DNA of 64,000 bases from Emiliania huxleyi CCMP1516 (GCF_000372725.1 NW_005198611.1:70946-134945); one strand, 5' to 3'. Counted from the first letter of the stretch, positions 1-9,968 are shown. Notes: generated by a model not told the origin, from the letters alone. Translations and numbers: made by a program.

Positions 1-103
1 TTCGAACACTTGTGCCTCCACGGATGATGCTGGCTGTGGCGCTGGGGTCCCCTTCGGGTGCATCGTGACAGCTGACGACGGGATTGCCACAGGTGTTTCC
101 TAG

Positions 104-1639
104 GACGGCCGGTCTGCCGGCGTCGCAGAGCAGCTTCTAGGCAAGGCATCAAAGTGCATCAAGACGGCCGGAGCTGCGCAGCAGTCGACCCTTGCAGAGC
201 TGGCGACACTGGCCTCCACGCCACTCCTCGACGTCGAGCCGGCCCGGGCGAAACGATGCCTCGAGGCGGCGAGGACCGTGCCCGATGTCGATGTGACGCT
301 TCTCGAGTCAGCATCAAAAACACTCAATTCGGCCGAGGAGGCGATTCGTGCGCGAGACAAGGCCACCGCCGCGCTGAGAGCAGCACTCGAGTCGGAGCAG
401 CTCAGCGCAGATCTCAACACTCTGCGCGCATCACGAGACGCCGCGGCCGCTGCGTCTGTTGCCAAGAGCTTGCTCAACGACGCAGACAAATTCATCCAGC
501 AGGCTGCTGCGCGTCAGGCGGCGAAGGCTCGCGCAGATGCTGCCAAGGCGGCCGTCGACGCGTTTTCCGAGGTGCCTCCCCTTACGTTGAGGCTCGAGGA
601 CGCACAGGCAGCCATTCGCGAGGGCAGAGCAGCGGGTCTGGATGCGGCGGCAATCGCCCCGCTCGAGGCCAAGGTAAAGGCTGCTGAGAAGGCAATGCGG
701 GAGCGCGAGAGGTTGACGGAGGAGCTCAAGACCCTCAACGAGCAGGACGCTGTTGCCGTCAATGTCGCGGCGCTAAAGGAGGCGATCGCCGCCGGCCAAG
801 CGGCCGGGGTGTCGGATGAGGTGATGCAAGTGTCAGTGGGGCGCGTGTCCCTCGCCGAGGCTGTGCAGGCCGCCGCCGCGGTGGCCGACCAGGCACTCGA
901 GCGACTGCTAGAGACTCCAAAGGAGTACGTCGACGTCGAGGAGGCAAAGGAAGAGATTGCGGAGATGCGGAGCAAAGGGGCGAGCGCGGCCATGGTCAAT
1001 AAGGCAGAGATGCATGTGGAGGAGGTAGCAAAGGCGCAGCGCAGGCTTGACGAGGCCAGGCAGGCCTTGCAAGACGTGAGCACCTCCGAGCCTCTCTCGC
1101 TCGACGTGGCAGACGGCCGAAAGCGGCTCTCAGAGGCCCGAGCCGCAGGCGTCGAGGAGTCGCTGATTGGCAGCGCTAGCCGGCATGTCGAGACCGCTGT
1201 GGAGGCACAAGCCAAGCGCGATGCGGCGTGGGAGCAGCTGGTGGCCCTTGCTGAGTGCCCCCCTGGCGAGATGGACGTTGTGCAGGCTCAGGATGTGTTT
1301 CGTCAGGCATGGCAGGCAGGCGTGGATGAGGATAAGCTGGAGGCGGTAGTGGCGCTGGTCGAGAAGGAGGCGGAGTTGCAGCAGAAGAGAGAGGACGCCC
1401 TCGTCGCACTCGAGGAGGTCCTGGACGCTGCCCCGCTGGAGATTGATCTTCCCTCAGCCCGCTTCATGCTTGCTGATGCCGAGGCGAACGGAGTCACCGC
1501 GACCAACCTTGCGGCGGCCCGGGCGACGATCGAATTCGCGGAGAAGGCGCAGTCGCAGGAGCGAGAAGCGCCGAGGGGAGATGAGTTCCAGATGGCGGAG
1601 GACATGGAGTTCATCAGGGAGGATATCTCGGTCGGCTGA
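104..1639 (+). CDS. Helical tandem-repeat protein, 3' exon (gene partial at window start)
   Basis: The frame is open from a likely 3' splice site (pyrimidine-rich stretch ending CCTAG at 103) to a TGA at 1637-1639, giving about 511 residues. No upstream ATG is needed, so the 5' exons lie before the window. The protein is almost entirely Ala/Glu/Lys/Arg-rich helix. I can align eight consecutive units of 54-60 residues. Each has a loop with a conserved hydrophobic pattern (for example PPLTLRLEDA, PPGEMDVVQA, APLEIDLPSA), then 'A..AGV', then a charged helix ending near 'VEKA'. The C-terminus is acidic (EDMEFIREDISVG). There is no signal peptide or membrane segment in the visible part. It looks like a coiled or solenoid scaffold protein. 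I do not recognise a named family. Confidence 0.75.
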   Translation, partial: DGRSAGVAEQLLGKASKCIKTAGAAQQSTLAELATLASTPLLDVEPARAKRCLEAARTVPDVDVTLLESASKTLNSAEEAIRARDKATAALRAALESEQLSADLNTLRASRDAAAAASVAKSLLNDADKFIQQAAARQAAKARADAAKAAVDAFSEVPPLTLRLEDAQAAIREGRAAGLDAAAIAPLEAKVKAAEKAMRERERLTEELKTLNEQDAVAVNVAALKEAIAAGQAAGVSDEVMQVSVGRVSLAEAVQAAAAVADQALERLLETPKEYVDVEEAKEEIAEMRSKGASAAMVNKAEMHVEEVAKAQRRLDEARQALQDVSTSEPLSLDVADGRKRLSEARAAGVEESLIGSASRHVETAVEAQAKRDAAWEQLVALAECPPGEMDVVQAQDVFRQAWQAGVDEDKLEAVVALVEKEAELQQKREDALVALEEVLDAAPLEIDLPSARFMLADAEANGVTATNLAAARATIEFAEKAQSQEREAPRGDEFQMAEDMEFIREDISVG

Positions 1640-2466
1640 GCTGATGCACGAGAGTGCCGAGAGCTAGATATCATAGCGCAGACATCATCATTTGAAGAGG
1701 CACTTCAGGGGACTCATGGCGTGTATCGTGCCGAGTACGTGGGGGCTGCGCAGGGCCCTCGGCGTGTATTGTCATGTTTAGTCACTGTCATGTTTAGTCA
1801 TTTAAACCTCCCTCAACACCACCCTCCAAGAGGGCCCCACTTGTACCTCTCCCCCAGCGGCCCCCTCTCTCGCCCCGTCTTGTCGGAGCTGTGGGTCCGC
1901 ATGATCGGGCCCGAGCCAGAGAGGTCGACCGGCTTCAGCTTGCTCTTGGGTGGCGCCAGCATGCTCGGTTTGAAATCAGGATGCTTTTCTGTGACGGGAG
2001 AGGTGGCGAGCTCAGAAGGGGCGGGTGTGATTGTGGTCGCCTCTGGAGTGGGAGCGCTCACTGATCTCGTTGAGAAAGCGGGTGTGCCTCCGTGCTCCAA
2101 TATCGTCGTCCATGCGCGACATGAATGACAACTGCGACCAGCGATTGAGGACACGAGGTGAGCGCATGGGGGTGTTTTCTTTCTCTCACTCCTGCCTCTT
2201 CTCCTCCTGCTCTCGGCAATTCTCGCGGGTGGGCGCTGCCACTTAGCACTTTTGGGCACAACGCACCTCAGCCCGCGAGAGTGGCTTTGTTACCTCTGTT
2301 CGCGGTGAGGAGGCTCCTGAAGACGATCGCAGTCGCATGGTCGGTTGCCCGCCTGTGATCAGCGGCGGCGCGTGCGGATAGGCCGCTGGCGACATTCGGT
2401 GATGTAACGCCCGGACCAAGATAAAAGCGCGAGATGAGTCGACCGTAGTTTCTTTTTGGAGACCAG
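1640..2466. other. Intergenic stretch with a weak minus-strand reading frame
   Basis: No convincing gene. On the minus strand a frame ending at 1813 reads a Pro/Ser/Thr-rich tail (SPVTEKHPDFKPSMLAPPK, then RYKWGPLGGWC) with ordinary-looking composition. It has no proper start: its only long version begins with GTG, and I find no credible splice partner. It could be the last exon of an unrecognised gene between 1813 and about 2125. Otherwise I see nothing. Confidence 0.25.
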
Positions 2467-2474
2467 ACCTTTTG

Positions 2475-2735
2475 TTGTTGTGCTGTTGTTTGTACCCTTG
2501 GCACCGGTGTGTGCTGGGGGGGGTGACAGGGGGGACGTGGCCCTGAGTTATGTGTACGCCAACTCAGGGTGTGTGTGGCAGCCAAGCTGGCTGTGTGTCT
2601 TGCTTGTGAGCTTGTTTGTATAATGTGTCTGTGTGTCGCTCGTGCGTCTCGTCATCATCTGTCTCGCGTCCACCCATACCGCGTTGGTGTCCAGTCCGAG
2701 CCTGGCTGTTCTTCACCTTCCTAACTAACTAACTA
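2475..2735 (+). mobile_element. 5'-truncated copy of a non-LTR-like dispersed repeat (family A, copy 1)
   Basis: About 260 bp match the 3' third of the longer copies at 18280-19050 and 62169-62940. Shared stretches include TTGTACCCTTGGCACC, GTACGCCAACTCAGG and CCATACCGCGTTGGTGTCC. The copy ends in a (CTAA)n tail at about 2720-2735 and is flanked by the 8-bp direct repeat ACCTTTTG (2467-2474 and 2736-2743). A 5' truncation, a short-repeat 3' tail and a target duplication are what LINE- or SINE-type retrotransposition leaves. Confidence 0.65.
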
Positions 2736-3002
2736 ACCTTTTGATGGTTCAAGCTTTCTATGTCTATATCATCGATGCTTCATGGAGCGCGTGTGGGAGG
2801 GGTGGGTGGGAGCTTCCCGCAGCTGCGATCGCAAGAGTCAACAAGGACCCTCAGCAGGCATCGCGATCGCGCCCTGGCGGCGTCTGGCGGGTCGGCGCTG
2901 CTCCGGACACGCACTGTTCGACCTGTGCGAGAAAGGGAGAAGGAGATGGACCCAGTCTGGGAGTGGGGGCGGCGCACGTGTAGCAGCACCGTGCCAGACT
3001 CC

Positions 3003-4425
3003 TCACAGCGTCGTCATGGTGAAGTGAGACCGCTTGCCGTGCTTGTTGACGACGTCCGTGGCGTCCTGGTGCCGCTCATGGCGGGCCGCAGGAGAAGGGC
3101 ACCACGACGCGCTGGCCGACCGATAGCGGATCTCCTCCTGCTGCCTCAGCAAGAAGGGTGGCCAAGGCAGAAGTCTTGCCGCAGCTGCCGGACGCGTTGA
3201 CAAGTTGGAGAAGGCAGCAGGCCTCGGGCGAGCTGACGGAGCGCATGTCCAACCAGCGCTGGCTCGTTGTCGTGGCCCGTCAAGCGCATCACTGAGCCCT
3301 GGTCTGACAGCCTGACAGCAAAGTAACCCGGACAGGTCAGCGCCTGACAGTGGGCCCGACAGCCTGACAGCGTTGACAGCACTTTCTCTGACAGTCTGAC
3401 AGCACGTATCTGACAGCCTGACAGCAGAGTCTGACATCAGAGGGGCTCCGTCGCTGTCAGGCCCTAACGTGACAGCCTGACAGCTGCCTGACAGCCCGAC
3501 AGCACACAGTGGCCTGACAGCAGCGCTGACAGCCCGACAGCCCGACCAGCCCGACAGCAGCACAGACCGTACACAGGCCGTGCAGCCTCTTTCTTGTGCC
3601 CCATGAGGGTATAACAAAACTATTCCATGCAAAGACATGAGCATGTGCATGTCATGCACATGTACATGTGCATGTGAGTGTGCTGTGGTCCATGCAGTGT
3701 CATGGGATGGTCATGCCTCATGGGTCTCTCTCTCAACCCTCCCGCCCCACCTCTGCGGACCCGCGGCTGTGCTACAACTACAAATGAAGCTACCAGCTAG
3801 CCTTCTGGGGCCCTACAATCATATGCCTACGGCGTCTGGGTGGGGTGGCCGCCGCCGTCTGTGCCGCGCTGCCGCCGCCGCCGCCTGCGCCTGCGCCGCC
3901 ATCTGCGCTCCCCAGGCGGCCGCCGCCGGCGGCGTGATCACGCCGTGAAGGAGGAGAGGCTGAGAGTATGTGTAGTAGAGTCCTGCTGGTCTCCTCTTGA
4001 TAATGTCATAAGTGTGGATAGTGTGTCAGAGCCTGACAGCACCCCGACAGCACCAACCGACAGCACCTGACAGCACCGGCGTCGCTCTGACAGCAGCAGC
4101 AGCCTGACAGCTCTGACAGCTCCGACAGCGTCTGACAGCAACACCCGACAGCTCCGACAGCACCCGACAGCTACGGAGCCCCTCTGATGTCAGACAAGCA
4201 CCCGATAGCACCCGACAGCACCTGACAGCACTGACAGCACCTGACAGCTGGTCTGACAGAGGCACCTGACAGTGCCTGACAGTGCCTGACAGCCTGACAG
4301 ATCACCTGACAGCACCTGACAGCCTGACAGCCAGCGCTCAGGCGCATCACGACCATCGCCCCATCGGGGCGGCCCTCGTAGGGATACTTGCGGATGGGCA
4401 GAACTGGCGTCTGTGGTAGGGGGTA
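3003..4425 (-). pseudogene. Decayed P-loop NTPase-like gene interrupted by a mobile element
   Basis: On the minus strand, after a likely 3' splice site (CTACCACAG at about 4426), an exon reads LPIRKYPYEGRPDGAMVVMR. The reading resumes beyond the element at 3292-4341 as LTGHDNEPAL. After a one-base frame change comes LQLVNASGSCGKTSALATLL, in which GSCGKTS resembles a Walker A loop, then VGQRVVVPFSCG. After a second frame change it ends NKHGKRSHFTMTTL and a stop at 3003. The fact that the frame reads straight through the 8-bp target duplication supports both the gene and the element boundaries. Two frame changes suggest a pseudogene, though sequencing errors are possible. The family is not identified beyond the putative P-loop. 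Confidence 0.45.
3292..4341. mobile_element. TIR element with CTGACAG subterminal arrays (1050 bp, 8-bp TSD)
   Basis: The left end reads CTGAGCCCTGG and the right end CCAGCGCTCAG, an imperfect terminal inverted repeat. The 8-bp direct repeat GCGCATCA flanks it exactly (3284-3291 and 4342-4349). Just inside each end lies an array of roughly twenty CTGACAG/CCGACAG motifs (about 3300-3560 and 4026-4332). A perfect 22-bp inverted repeat links the arrays (3430-3451 with 4173-4194). The 450-bp core has no obvious transposase, so the element is non-autonomous. An 8-bp duplication is typical of hAT-type elements. It lies in the P-loop pseudogene. Confidence 0.7.
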
Positions 4426-4454
4426 GACAGCGCCCCAAAATTCACCAGTGTGGG

Positions 4455-4754
4455 CTGAGGGCCAAAAGCAAAACGCGCAACGCCACTCTCACATCTCAGA
4501 GCCGTGTTCTATCTCAGCAACCCCGCTGCTACGCTCGAACGTGTTTGGTCGGTGTTTTTCTGAGCAAGAGTCCGCTCTGAAGGTTGCAGAGCGGAGTCTT
4601 GTTAGTTAGGCAAACGCTGCTCTGTGTTGTGTAGAGTGGGGTTTAAGCTTGAAGAACGCTGCTCTAGCACCATCGAGCGGGGTTACTGAGATATAACACC
4701 GCTCTGTGAGATGCGAGAGTGGCGATGCGCGTTTTGCTTTTGGCCCTCAGCCGC
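4455..4754. mobile_element. MITE-like element with about 65-bp terminal inverted repeats
   Basis: Positions 4455-4519 and the complement of 4687-4750 match over about 65 bp with few differences, starting CTGAGGGCCAAAAGC. A 10-bp direct repeat CCAGTGTGGG lies at 4445-4454 and 4755-4764. On the right it is offset four bases from the end of the inverted repeat. No coding capacity. The CTGAG start is shared with the elements at 3292 and 23211. Confidence 0.65.
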
Positions 4755-4786
4755 CCAGTGTGGGATCGCTTGACTCTGAAAAGCTC

Positions 4787-4924
4787 GCTATGTACCTTTC
4801 TGAGCGCTGTGGTCGCCGCAGACTGGCTCCAACTTGACGGCAGCATGGAGACGTGATGCCTCCATGCTGCCGTCAAGTCGAAATCGACATGCAGCTCGAT
4901 GGTTTGCCCGAAAAGGTACATAGC
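4787..4924. repeat. Nested palindrome / foldback
   Basis: Outer arms GCTATGTACCTTT (4787) and its complement (ends 4924) enclose a perfect 18-bp hairpin, 4832-4849 with 4861-4878 (ACTTGACGGCAGCATGGA), with an 11-base loop. It is non-coding and may be a small foldback element. Confidence 0.5.
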
Positions 4925-5809
4925 GGCGTTTTGGGCGACAACAGCGCTGCGACCGCGAAGTGGCGGTGGACATGCTCCCATGTTGCCGACGCGGCGCCGG
5001 AGTGGCCGGCGCTGCTCGCCGCGACCACAACGGCTACTCTGATACTCCTTCCGACCCGTCCTACCCGACGGTGGCACTCTTCCACGTCTCGCTCACACTG
5101 AGAAAAAATCTGGAACGGCGTGCAGCAGAGTCACCGACGAGTCGGTCCGCGTGACTCCTCGCGTTCCGTACCGTTCTCACACATCCATAAACTCACTTTG
5201 GCCTCACCGAAGCGATGCCTGAATCCTTAATCCTCGGATTTTAGATTAGGACGCTGTCTACCCCCTATCTGTGGCGTCTCGCAGGCTCTGCAGCGTGATG
5301 GCAGGCGGGACTGCGAGGCCAGCGGCAGCCGAAGGAGAGGCTGGGCACGAGCCAGGAACAGGCTGGCCAGGTCCGCAGGTGGCTGCGCTCGGGCGAGGCG
5401 GCGAATTTCTACGTTGAACGATAATCTTTCTCTTATCACTCTTTTGGCTCTTGGGCCCGAGACCTCGAGAGCCGCCGAGTCCGCGAAATTAGTTTATTGC
5501 AATAAGTTCAAACATGTGCAACACATACAACACATAAATGGTCGCTTTGATCTGGGCTCTCGCCCCACGGCGCGCCCCCCAGCCGCACCTCTGCGACTGG
5601 GTGTGCTACAAAATCCAAAAACCTCGTTCCCTGGCCGTGGTCGACGCTCACGACACTCGAAGGGCGGTGCCAAACAGCCAGGCGCGCAATCGATCCCAGG
5701 CTTGCTGCAGAGTCTGCAGAAACCCAGCCGGCGCGGTGGGCCCCTTGCCGCCCCGTCCCTTGCTCCGCTTGCTCCGCCCGGCCGCCGCCTACAACTCGAC
5801 ACGCCTGAC
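4925..5809. other. Intergenic stretch, nothing convincing
   Basis: Frames in all directions are short or Arg/Pro-rich shadows. Positions from about 5500 to 5809 lie just beyond the stop of the minus-strand CS-domain gene and may hold its 3' UTR. Confidence 0.3.
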
Positions 5810-6721
5810 CTAGCTGGCGCCGGCGCCCGCGGCCTTCGCCCGTTTCTTTTTCTCCTTTCTGCTGCTGGGCGGCGTCGGGCTCGCTGGCGCCGGCTTCTCG
5901 CCCTCGCCGCCCTTGGCCTCCGCCGCCTCCTTTGCCTTTGCCTCGCTCTTCTCCCTCGCCGCCTTGCGCTTCTTCGCCTCGCCGTCGAGCCGCTCCTGCT
6001 CCTCGAACCACGCGCCGACGTGGCCGTACTCGATCGCCTCTCCCTCCCCTGGCGACGCCGCGAGCGCCTTCCACCGCTGCCCCGGCTCCGCCTTTGCCAG
6101 CCGGAACGTCAGCCGGCCGGGCGCGAGCGCGTGCGTGCTGCTCTCCTCGTCGATGCTCGCGTTGAGCGGCAACTCGAGCCGAAAGTCGAGCCGCTTGCCC
6201 GAGTTGACGCTGCGCGCGTGCGCGCTGAAGCCAATCGCCGCCGCCCCCACGCGCACCTCTGGCGACTCGATCTTCGACGCGGAGACCGGCCCGTGCTTCT
6301 TGGGAGAGAAGCGGACGCGCACGTGCACCGCCTCATGGCTCTGTGCCCAGGACACGGCGGGGCGGACGAGCAGCCCCGCGTCCGAGCCGCCGCGCCGGAC
6401 CAGCCCAATCAGACCCGCGGAGCCATCCTTGACCGCCTGCGCGTGCGAGCGCACAGCGGGCCTGCCGTCGGAAGCGAGCCGCGGCAGCAGCGCCTTGGCC
6501 GCCGCCCACCAGCGCATGTTCATGGCCGCGCAGACAGCATCGGCGGGCACCATCTCGGAGCTCAGGCATTCGGAGCCCAGCAGCGCTTCCTCGGACACAA
6601 ACGCGGCGCCGCCGCACCAGCCAGAAACGGTTAGCGAAGCAGCGGGAGCGGCGCCCGCAGCGCCGCAAGCCTGACCGGCCACGGCTGCGCCGCAGGCCGC
6701 GAGCAGGAGGCAGCGGAGCAT
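5810..6721 (-). CDS. Secretory/ER CS-domain (p23-like) protein
   Basis: A 303-residue single-exon frame beginning with ATG at 6721. The N-terminus MLRCLLLAACGAAVAGQACG is a clear signal peptide. A Cys-containing, helical segment spans about 30-110. A CS/p23-like beta-sandwich follows at about 118-230: it opens PAVSWAQSHEAVHVRVRF, has the FRLELPLNASID strand in the middle, and closes with the 'GRLTFRLAK...RWKAL' signature. The pattern resembles the CS domain of HACD3/PTPLAD1-type proteins, including the acidic then Lys/Glu/Arg-rich helix after it (WFEEQERLDGEAKKRK). The last 60 residues are a basic low-complexity tail. There are no acyl-CoA dehydratase membrane segments, so it is probably a luminal co-chaperone-like protein. 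The name beyond 'CS domain' is inferred. Confidence 0.75.
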   Translation of the reverse strand: MLRCLLLAACGAAVAGQACGAAGAAPAASLTVSGWCGGAAFVSEEALLGSECLSSEMVPADAVCAAMNMRWWAAAKALLPRLASDGRPAVRSHAQAVKDGSAGLIGLVRRGGSDAGLLVRPAVSWAQSHEAVHVRVRFSPKKHGPVSASKIESPEVRVGAAAIGFSAHARSVNSGKRLDFRLELPLNASIDEESSTHALAPGRLTFRLAKAEPGQRWKALAASPGEGEAIEYGHVGAWFEEQERLDGEAKKRKAAREKSEAKAKEAAEAKGGEGEKPAPASPTPPSSRKEKKKRAKAAGAGAS

Positions 6722-6844
6722 CTCGCTAGGAGGACCCCCCCAATGAACACACCAGTGAGGGAGGGCGAGACGATCGCGGGAAGCAGCCTATCTTATCGGC
6801 GCCGTCTGTCCAACGTGTTAGGCTCAAGATTTTTTCCTATGGTC

Positions 6845-7118
6845 GCGGCGCCGTCCTCATCCCTCCCTTGGGTTGGCTGTTTTCTTTCTTTCTTCTTTCG
6901 CAGGAGGGAGAACGACGAGAGTGGGGCGACCGCGAGGTGGCATGAAGGCTGCAGCGAGAATCGGCGAGGGACTGCGAAGGGAGAGAGAAAGAGGCAGACG
7001 CCCAAGGGTTAGGGTGGGCGACGGCTAGCACCACACTCCTCTCCTTAAAATCCCTGTGTGGTGGCGGCGTGCCGTCCTCCCATCCCTCCCTTGGGTTGCG
7101 TTCTTTCTTTCTTTCTTA
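6845..7118 (+). repeat. Dispersed composite repeat R3 (uninterrupted copy) with two R2 cores
   Basis: This stretch holds two copies of the short R2 core (CCATCCCTCCCTTGGGTT followed by a TTTCTTTC tract) at about 6855-6902 and 7040-7118. Between them runs sequence shared with 23100-23137 plus 24473-24806 and with 35130-35250 (AACGACGAGAGTGGG, CGACCGCGAGGTGG, GGGTGGGCGACGGCTAGC). At 6909-6945 it preserves the joined sequence that element 23138-24472 has split elsewhere. Confidence 0.65.
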
Positions 7119-7616
7119 CGTCCGCGCAGGACGTACGGACACATGCGTCAGAGAGAGATTTTTAGAAGCCAACAAGAAATGTGTCACACACAGTGATTTG
7201 GGCTCGGCAGCTTGTCGACTACCAGCCGGAGAGACGGTCTGTTGTGCGAGGCGTGAACCGCGCCATTCGCTCTCACCTGGCAACCCTGTCTGCACGTCTC
7301 GCGCGCGCGTGAACAGGGCAGGCCCCAAATGACGACAAAACACAAATGACGAGGTTTTGTTAAATGACGTGTGAGTGTTAGAGTTGTTTGGTATTGCTAA
7401 AAATCCCCCCCGGAGAGAAGAAGAGCACGCACCAACAATTTCGAAGACCGTGTCGGAGGCCGGGATCGCGCACGGCAGGAGTGGCGGGGCGGTTGTGGAG
7501 CGAAGTGGCGTTGCTCGAAAGCAGCTCGTGTTTTTTACACGGTTTCTTTCTTTCACCCGGCCGTGGCTACCGTTATAGGTACCCGGCCGTCAGGGAGATT
7601 GCCCCTTGTTGCGCGA

Positions 7617-7668
7617 ACGGAAAAGAAAGAAAACAGACAACCCAAGGGAGGGATGGGAGGACGGCACG
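7617..7668 (-). repeat. R2 short repeat, reverse orientation
   Basis: AAAGAAAGAAAAC followed by CAACCCAAGGGAGGGATGGG is the reverse complement of the R2 core at 7060-7110. It sits in the 5' flank of the glycosyltransferase gene. Confidence 0.6.
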
Positions 7669-7776
7669 AACGGCTCTCAGGCGCGCGATTTGTTTCTCTC
7701 AGCGCCCGCCGACGCGGCGCCAGCATGGAATCGAGGGTCGGCTACCTTAGGGTCGGCTACCTCCCGCACGCCAGCT

Positions 7777-9380
7777 ATGTCATTCGCCGAGCTCCGCCGC
7801 GGCGCCCTGACTGTGCTTCTCGTCTGGGCAGTGCTCACCACGCTCAAATCGCTCACCGCGACGAGTGGCGACGCAGCTCCGCACGTGGTTCGCGTCTCTC
7901 TGAGTCACAGCCACACCGTCGTCAGCCTGGCGGGTGCTGCAGAGAAGCCATGCGCGTTGACCTGCGGCGCCTGCGCGGCTTCGCGCTGCGCCGAGTGCGC
8001 GTGTCGAGGCTGCGACGTGTGCCAGCGACGTGACCGTCAGCAGCAGCCGCTCTCGACTCTGCAGCCGCCGCTCAGAGCGGCACGCGCGGCACAGGCAGCA
8101 GGGACGGCGGTGGCGAGGCGACGAGCGCCGCCACCGCCACCACTGCCGATTGACGCAGTGCAAGCTGGAATCGGTGGCAGCGGCAGGGGCCTCGGCGGTG
8201 GCGGCCGAGGCAGCCAGGGAGGCGCCAGAGGCGGCGGCGAGGGCAGAGGTGGCGGCAAGGGCAGGGGCGGCAGAGGAGGCAGAGGAGGCAGAGGCGGTCG
8301 GGGCGGTGGTGCCGCGCCCGGTATGGGCGGCGGCGGCAAGGGCGGCGGCGGCGGCAAAGCCGGCGGCGGCGGCAGTGGCCAAGCCACCGGCGGCGGTGAA
8401 TCCGTCCTCTTGCCCAGGGACGTGTCCGCGTCGGAGCGCGGCGGAGGCAAGGTGGCCAAGGGCGGCGGCGCTCGATCGGGCGGCGGCCCGTCCATCGCGG
8501 TGGGCGTGATCACCCGCACCCGAGCGTCGGAGCGGTGGCGGGCGCTCGAGTCGACGTGGATCGGCCGGGTGGAGTCGCTGCTTGTGGTCGAGTCGATGAC
8601 GGACAGCATCGCCGCCGTGCAGCAGATCTGGAAGTACGTGCCGCGGGATTTGTACGCCAAGTTCCCGCACGCAGACTGGTGCGCCGCCCCTCTGCCGTGG
8701 CCGTCTCCGAACCGCGCGCCCTCTCGCTCCTCCCGGCCCGCCCGCTGCCGTCGCCTCCATCCGGCCGCCGCCGCCGCAGGTACCTCATCATCGACGACGA
8801 CGTCTTCGTCAACCCGGAGCGGCTCGCCGCCTTTGTCTCGGCGCGCGACCCGTCGGAGCTCGCCCTGTACGGGCCCGGCTTCTGCGACTGGGGGCTCAAG
8901 GCGAGCGTGCTCGCAAAGGCGGCGAGCCTGCTCTCGATCGCGCAGATGCCGCCCGCCGTCCACCTCGCCATCGGCGGCATCATGCTCTTCACCGCCGCCG
9001 CCGCCAAGCGCTTCACCGACGCGACGGCGGTGATGCGCTGCACCGACGACCTCACGACCCTCTCCGAGAACGGCGTCAAGCTGTGGGGAGGGCTCAAGGA
9101 CCGCGCGCTCTTCAACCAGGACTGGCTCTTTTGCTGGTGCCTCCAGGTCCGCTTCGGGGGCGAGGTGCGCGTCGGCGACTTCGACGCCTTTGAGGACGTC
9201 GACTTTGCGCAAGACAAGTGCCTCACCGTCTCGCGCGCCGCGCGCTCCCTCGTCGGCGCACACCACGTCAACCCGCGCCGCATGCGCGCGCTCTGGCGCA
9301 CCTACCTGCGCGCGCCCAACGCCACGGCGGCCGCCTCCCCCGCCAGAGCCCCGCCGCCCGCGCGCCTCTCGGACGCCGCC

Positions 9381-9420
<40 letters not shown>

Positions 9421-9968
9421 GCTGCGAGGTGGACGGCCGCGGCAACCCCGCCGAGGTGCGCGGGCTCGGCGAGCGGCGCTTCCTCGACAGCTTCGTCAAG
9501 CCGGCCGCCGCGCGGCGCTGCCGCTCCATCGTCTCTTCGCCCGAGCAGCAGGCGGAGTACCCCGAGTGCGTGCCTCGCATGGCGCGCATCAAGGACGCGC
9601 CGCACGACTCGCCCTGCTACGGCGGCCTCGGCCACGCGCGCTGCGCCGGCTTCCAGCTCGACACGAACGACAACTGCAACCTGCAGTACTACGTCTTTTG
9701 CGAGGGACTGTACAAGGCCGAGCGATTCGGCTCGATCTGCCCCGCGCCGGCAAACTACCCGAACCACTGCTGCTACGGCAAGGCGCTCGCCTTCGAGGCG
9801 GGCGCGCTGCCGCACGCCGTCCGGCCGCAGCAGCACCTGCTGCAGGTCTTCCCGCACGGCGAGGCGGTCTTCGCCGGTGGCGGCAGGAAGGGCCGGCGGC
9901 TCGGCGAGGCGGCGCTCGGGAACTGGACTCGGACTCGGGGAGGGAGGAGGTGGCAGCGCGTGGCGTGA
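7777..9968 (+). CDS. Fringe-like (GT31-type) glycosyltransferase, type II membrane protein
   Basis: Two exons, 7777-8678 and 8780-9968, give about 696 residues. The intron (GT at 8679, CAG ending 8779) rejoins as FPHADW|YLIIDDDVFV, recreating the Fringe-family DDD metal/nucleotide-sugar motif at residues 306-308. The start MSFAELRRGALTVLLVWAVL gives a single N-terminal signal anchor. A Cys-rich stretch (CGACAASRCAECACRGC) and a long Gly/Arg-rich stalk (about 145-260) follow, then 'VGVITRTRASERWRALESTW', a typical GT31 opening. Later motifs include GGIMLFTAAAAKRF and FNQDWLFCW. A polyproline linker (codons at about 9385-9420) leads to a Cys-rich C-terminal module (CNLQYYVFCEGL, NHCCYG) that I do not recognise. 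Predicted role: Golgi sugar transfer to a glycoprotein or polysaccharide. Donor and acceptor are unknown. Confidence 0.82.

Noticed and set aside
3300-4332. CTGACAG arrays as a protein-coding repeat (Leu-Ser-Gly-Cys-Gln frames on the minus strand)
   Set aside because: The apparent proteins are just the heptamer read in three frames. Frames are interrupted and differ between arrays.
8037-9857. 606-residue minus-strand open frame over the glycosyltransferase
   Set aside because: Only polyproline and Arg/Val/Ala-rich composition. The forward strand carries the GT31 motifs and a working splice site.
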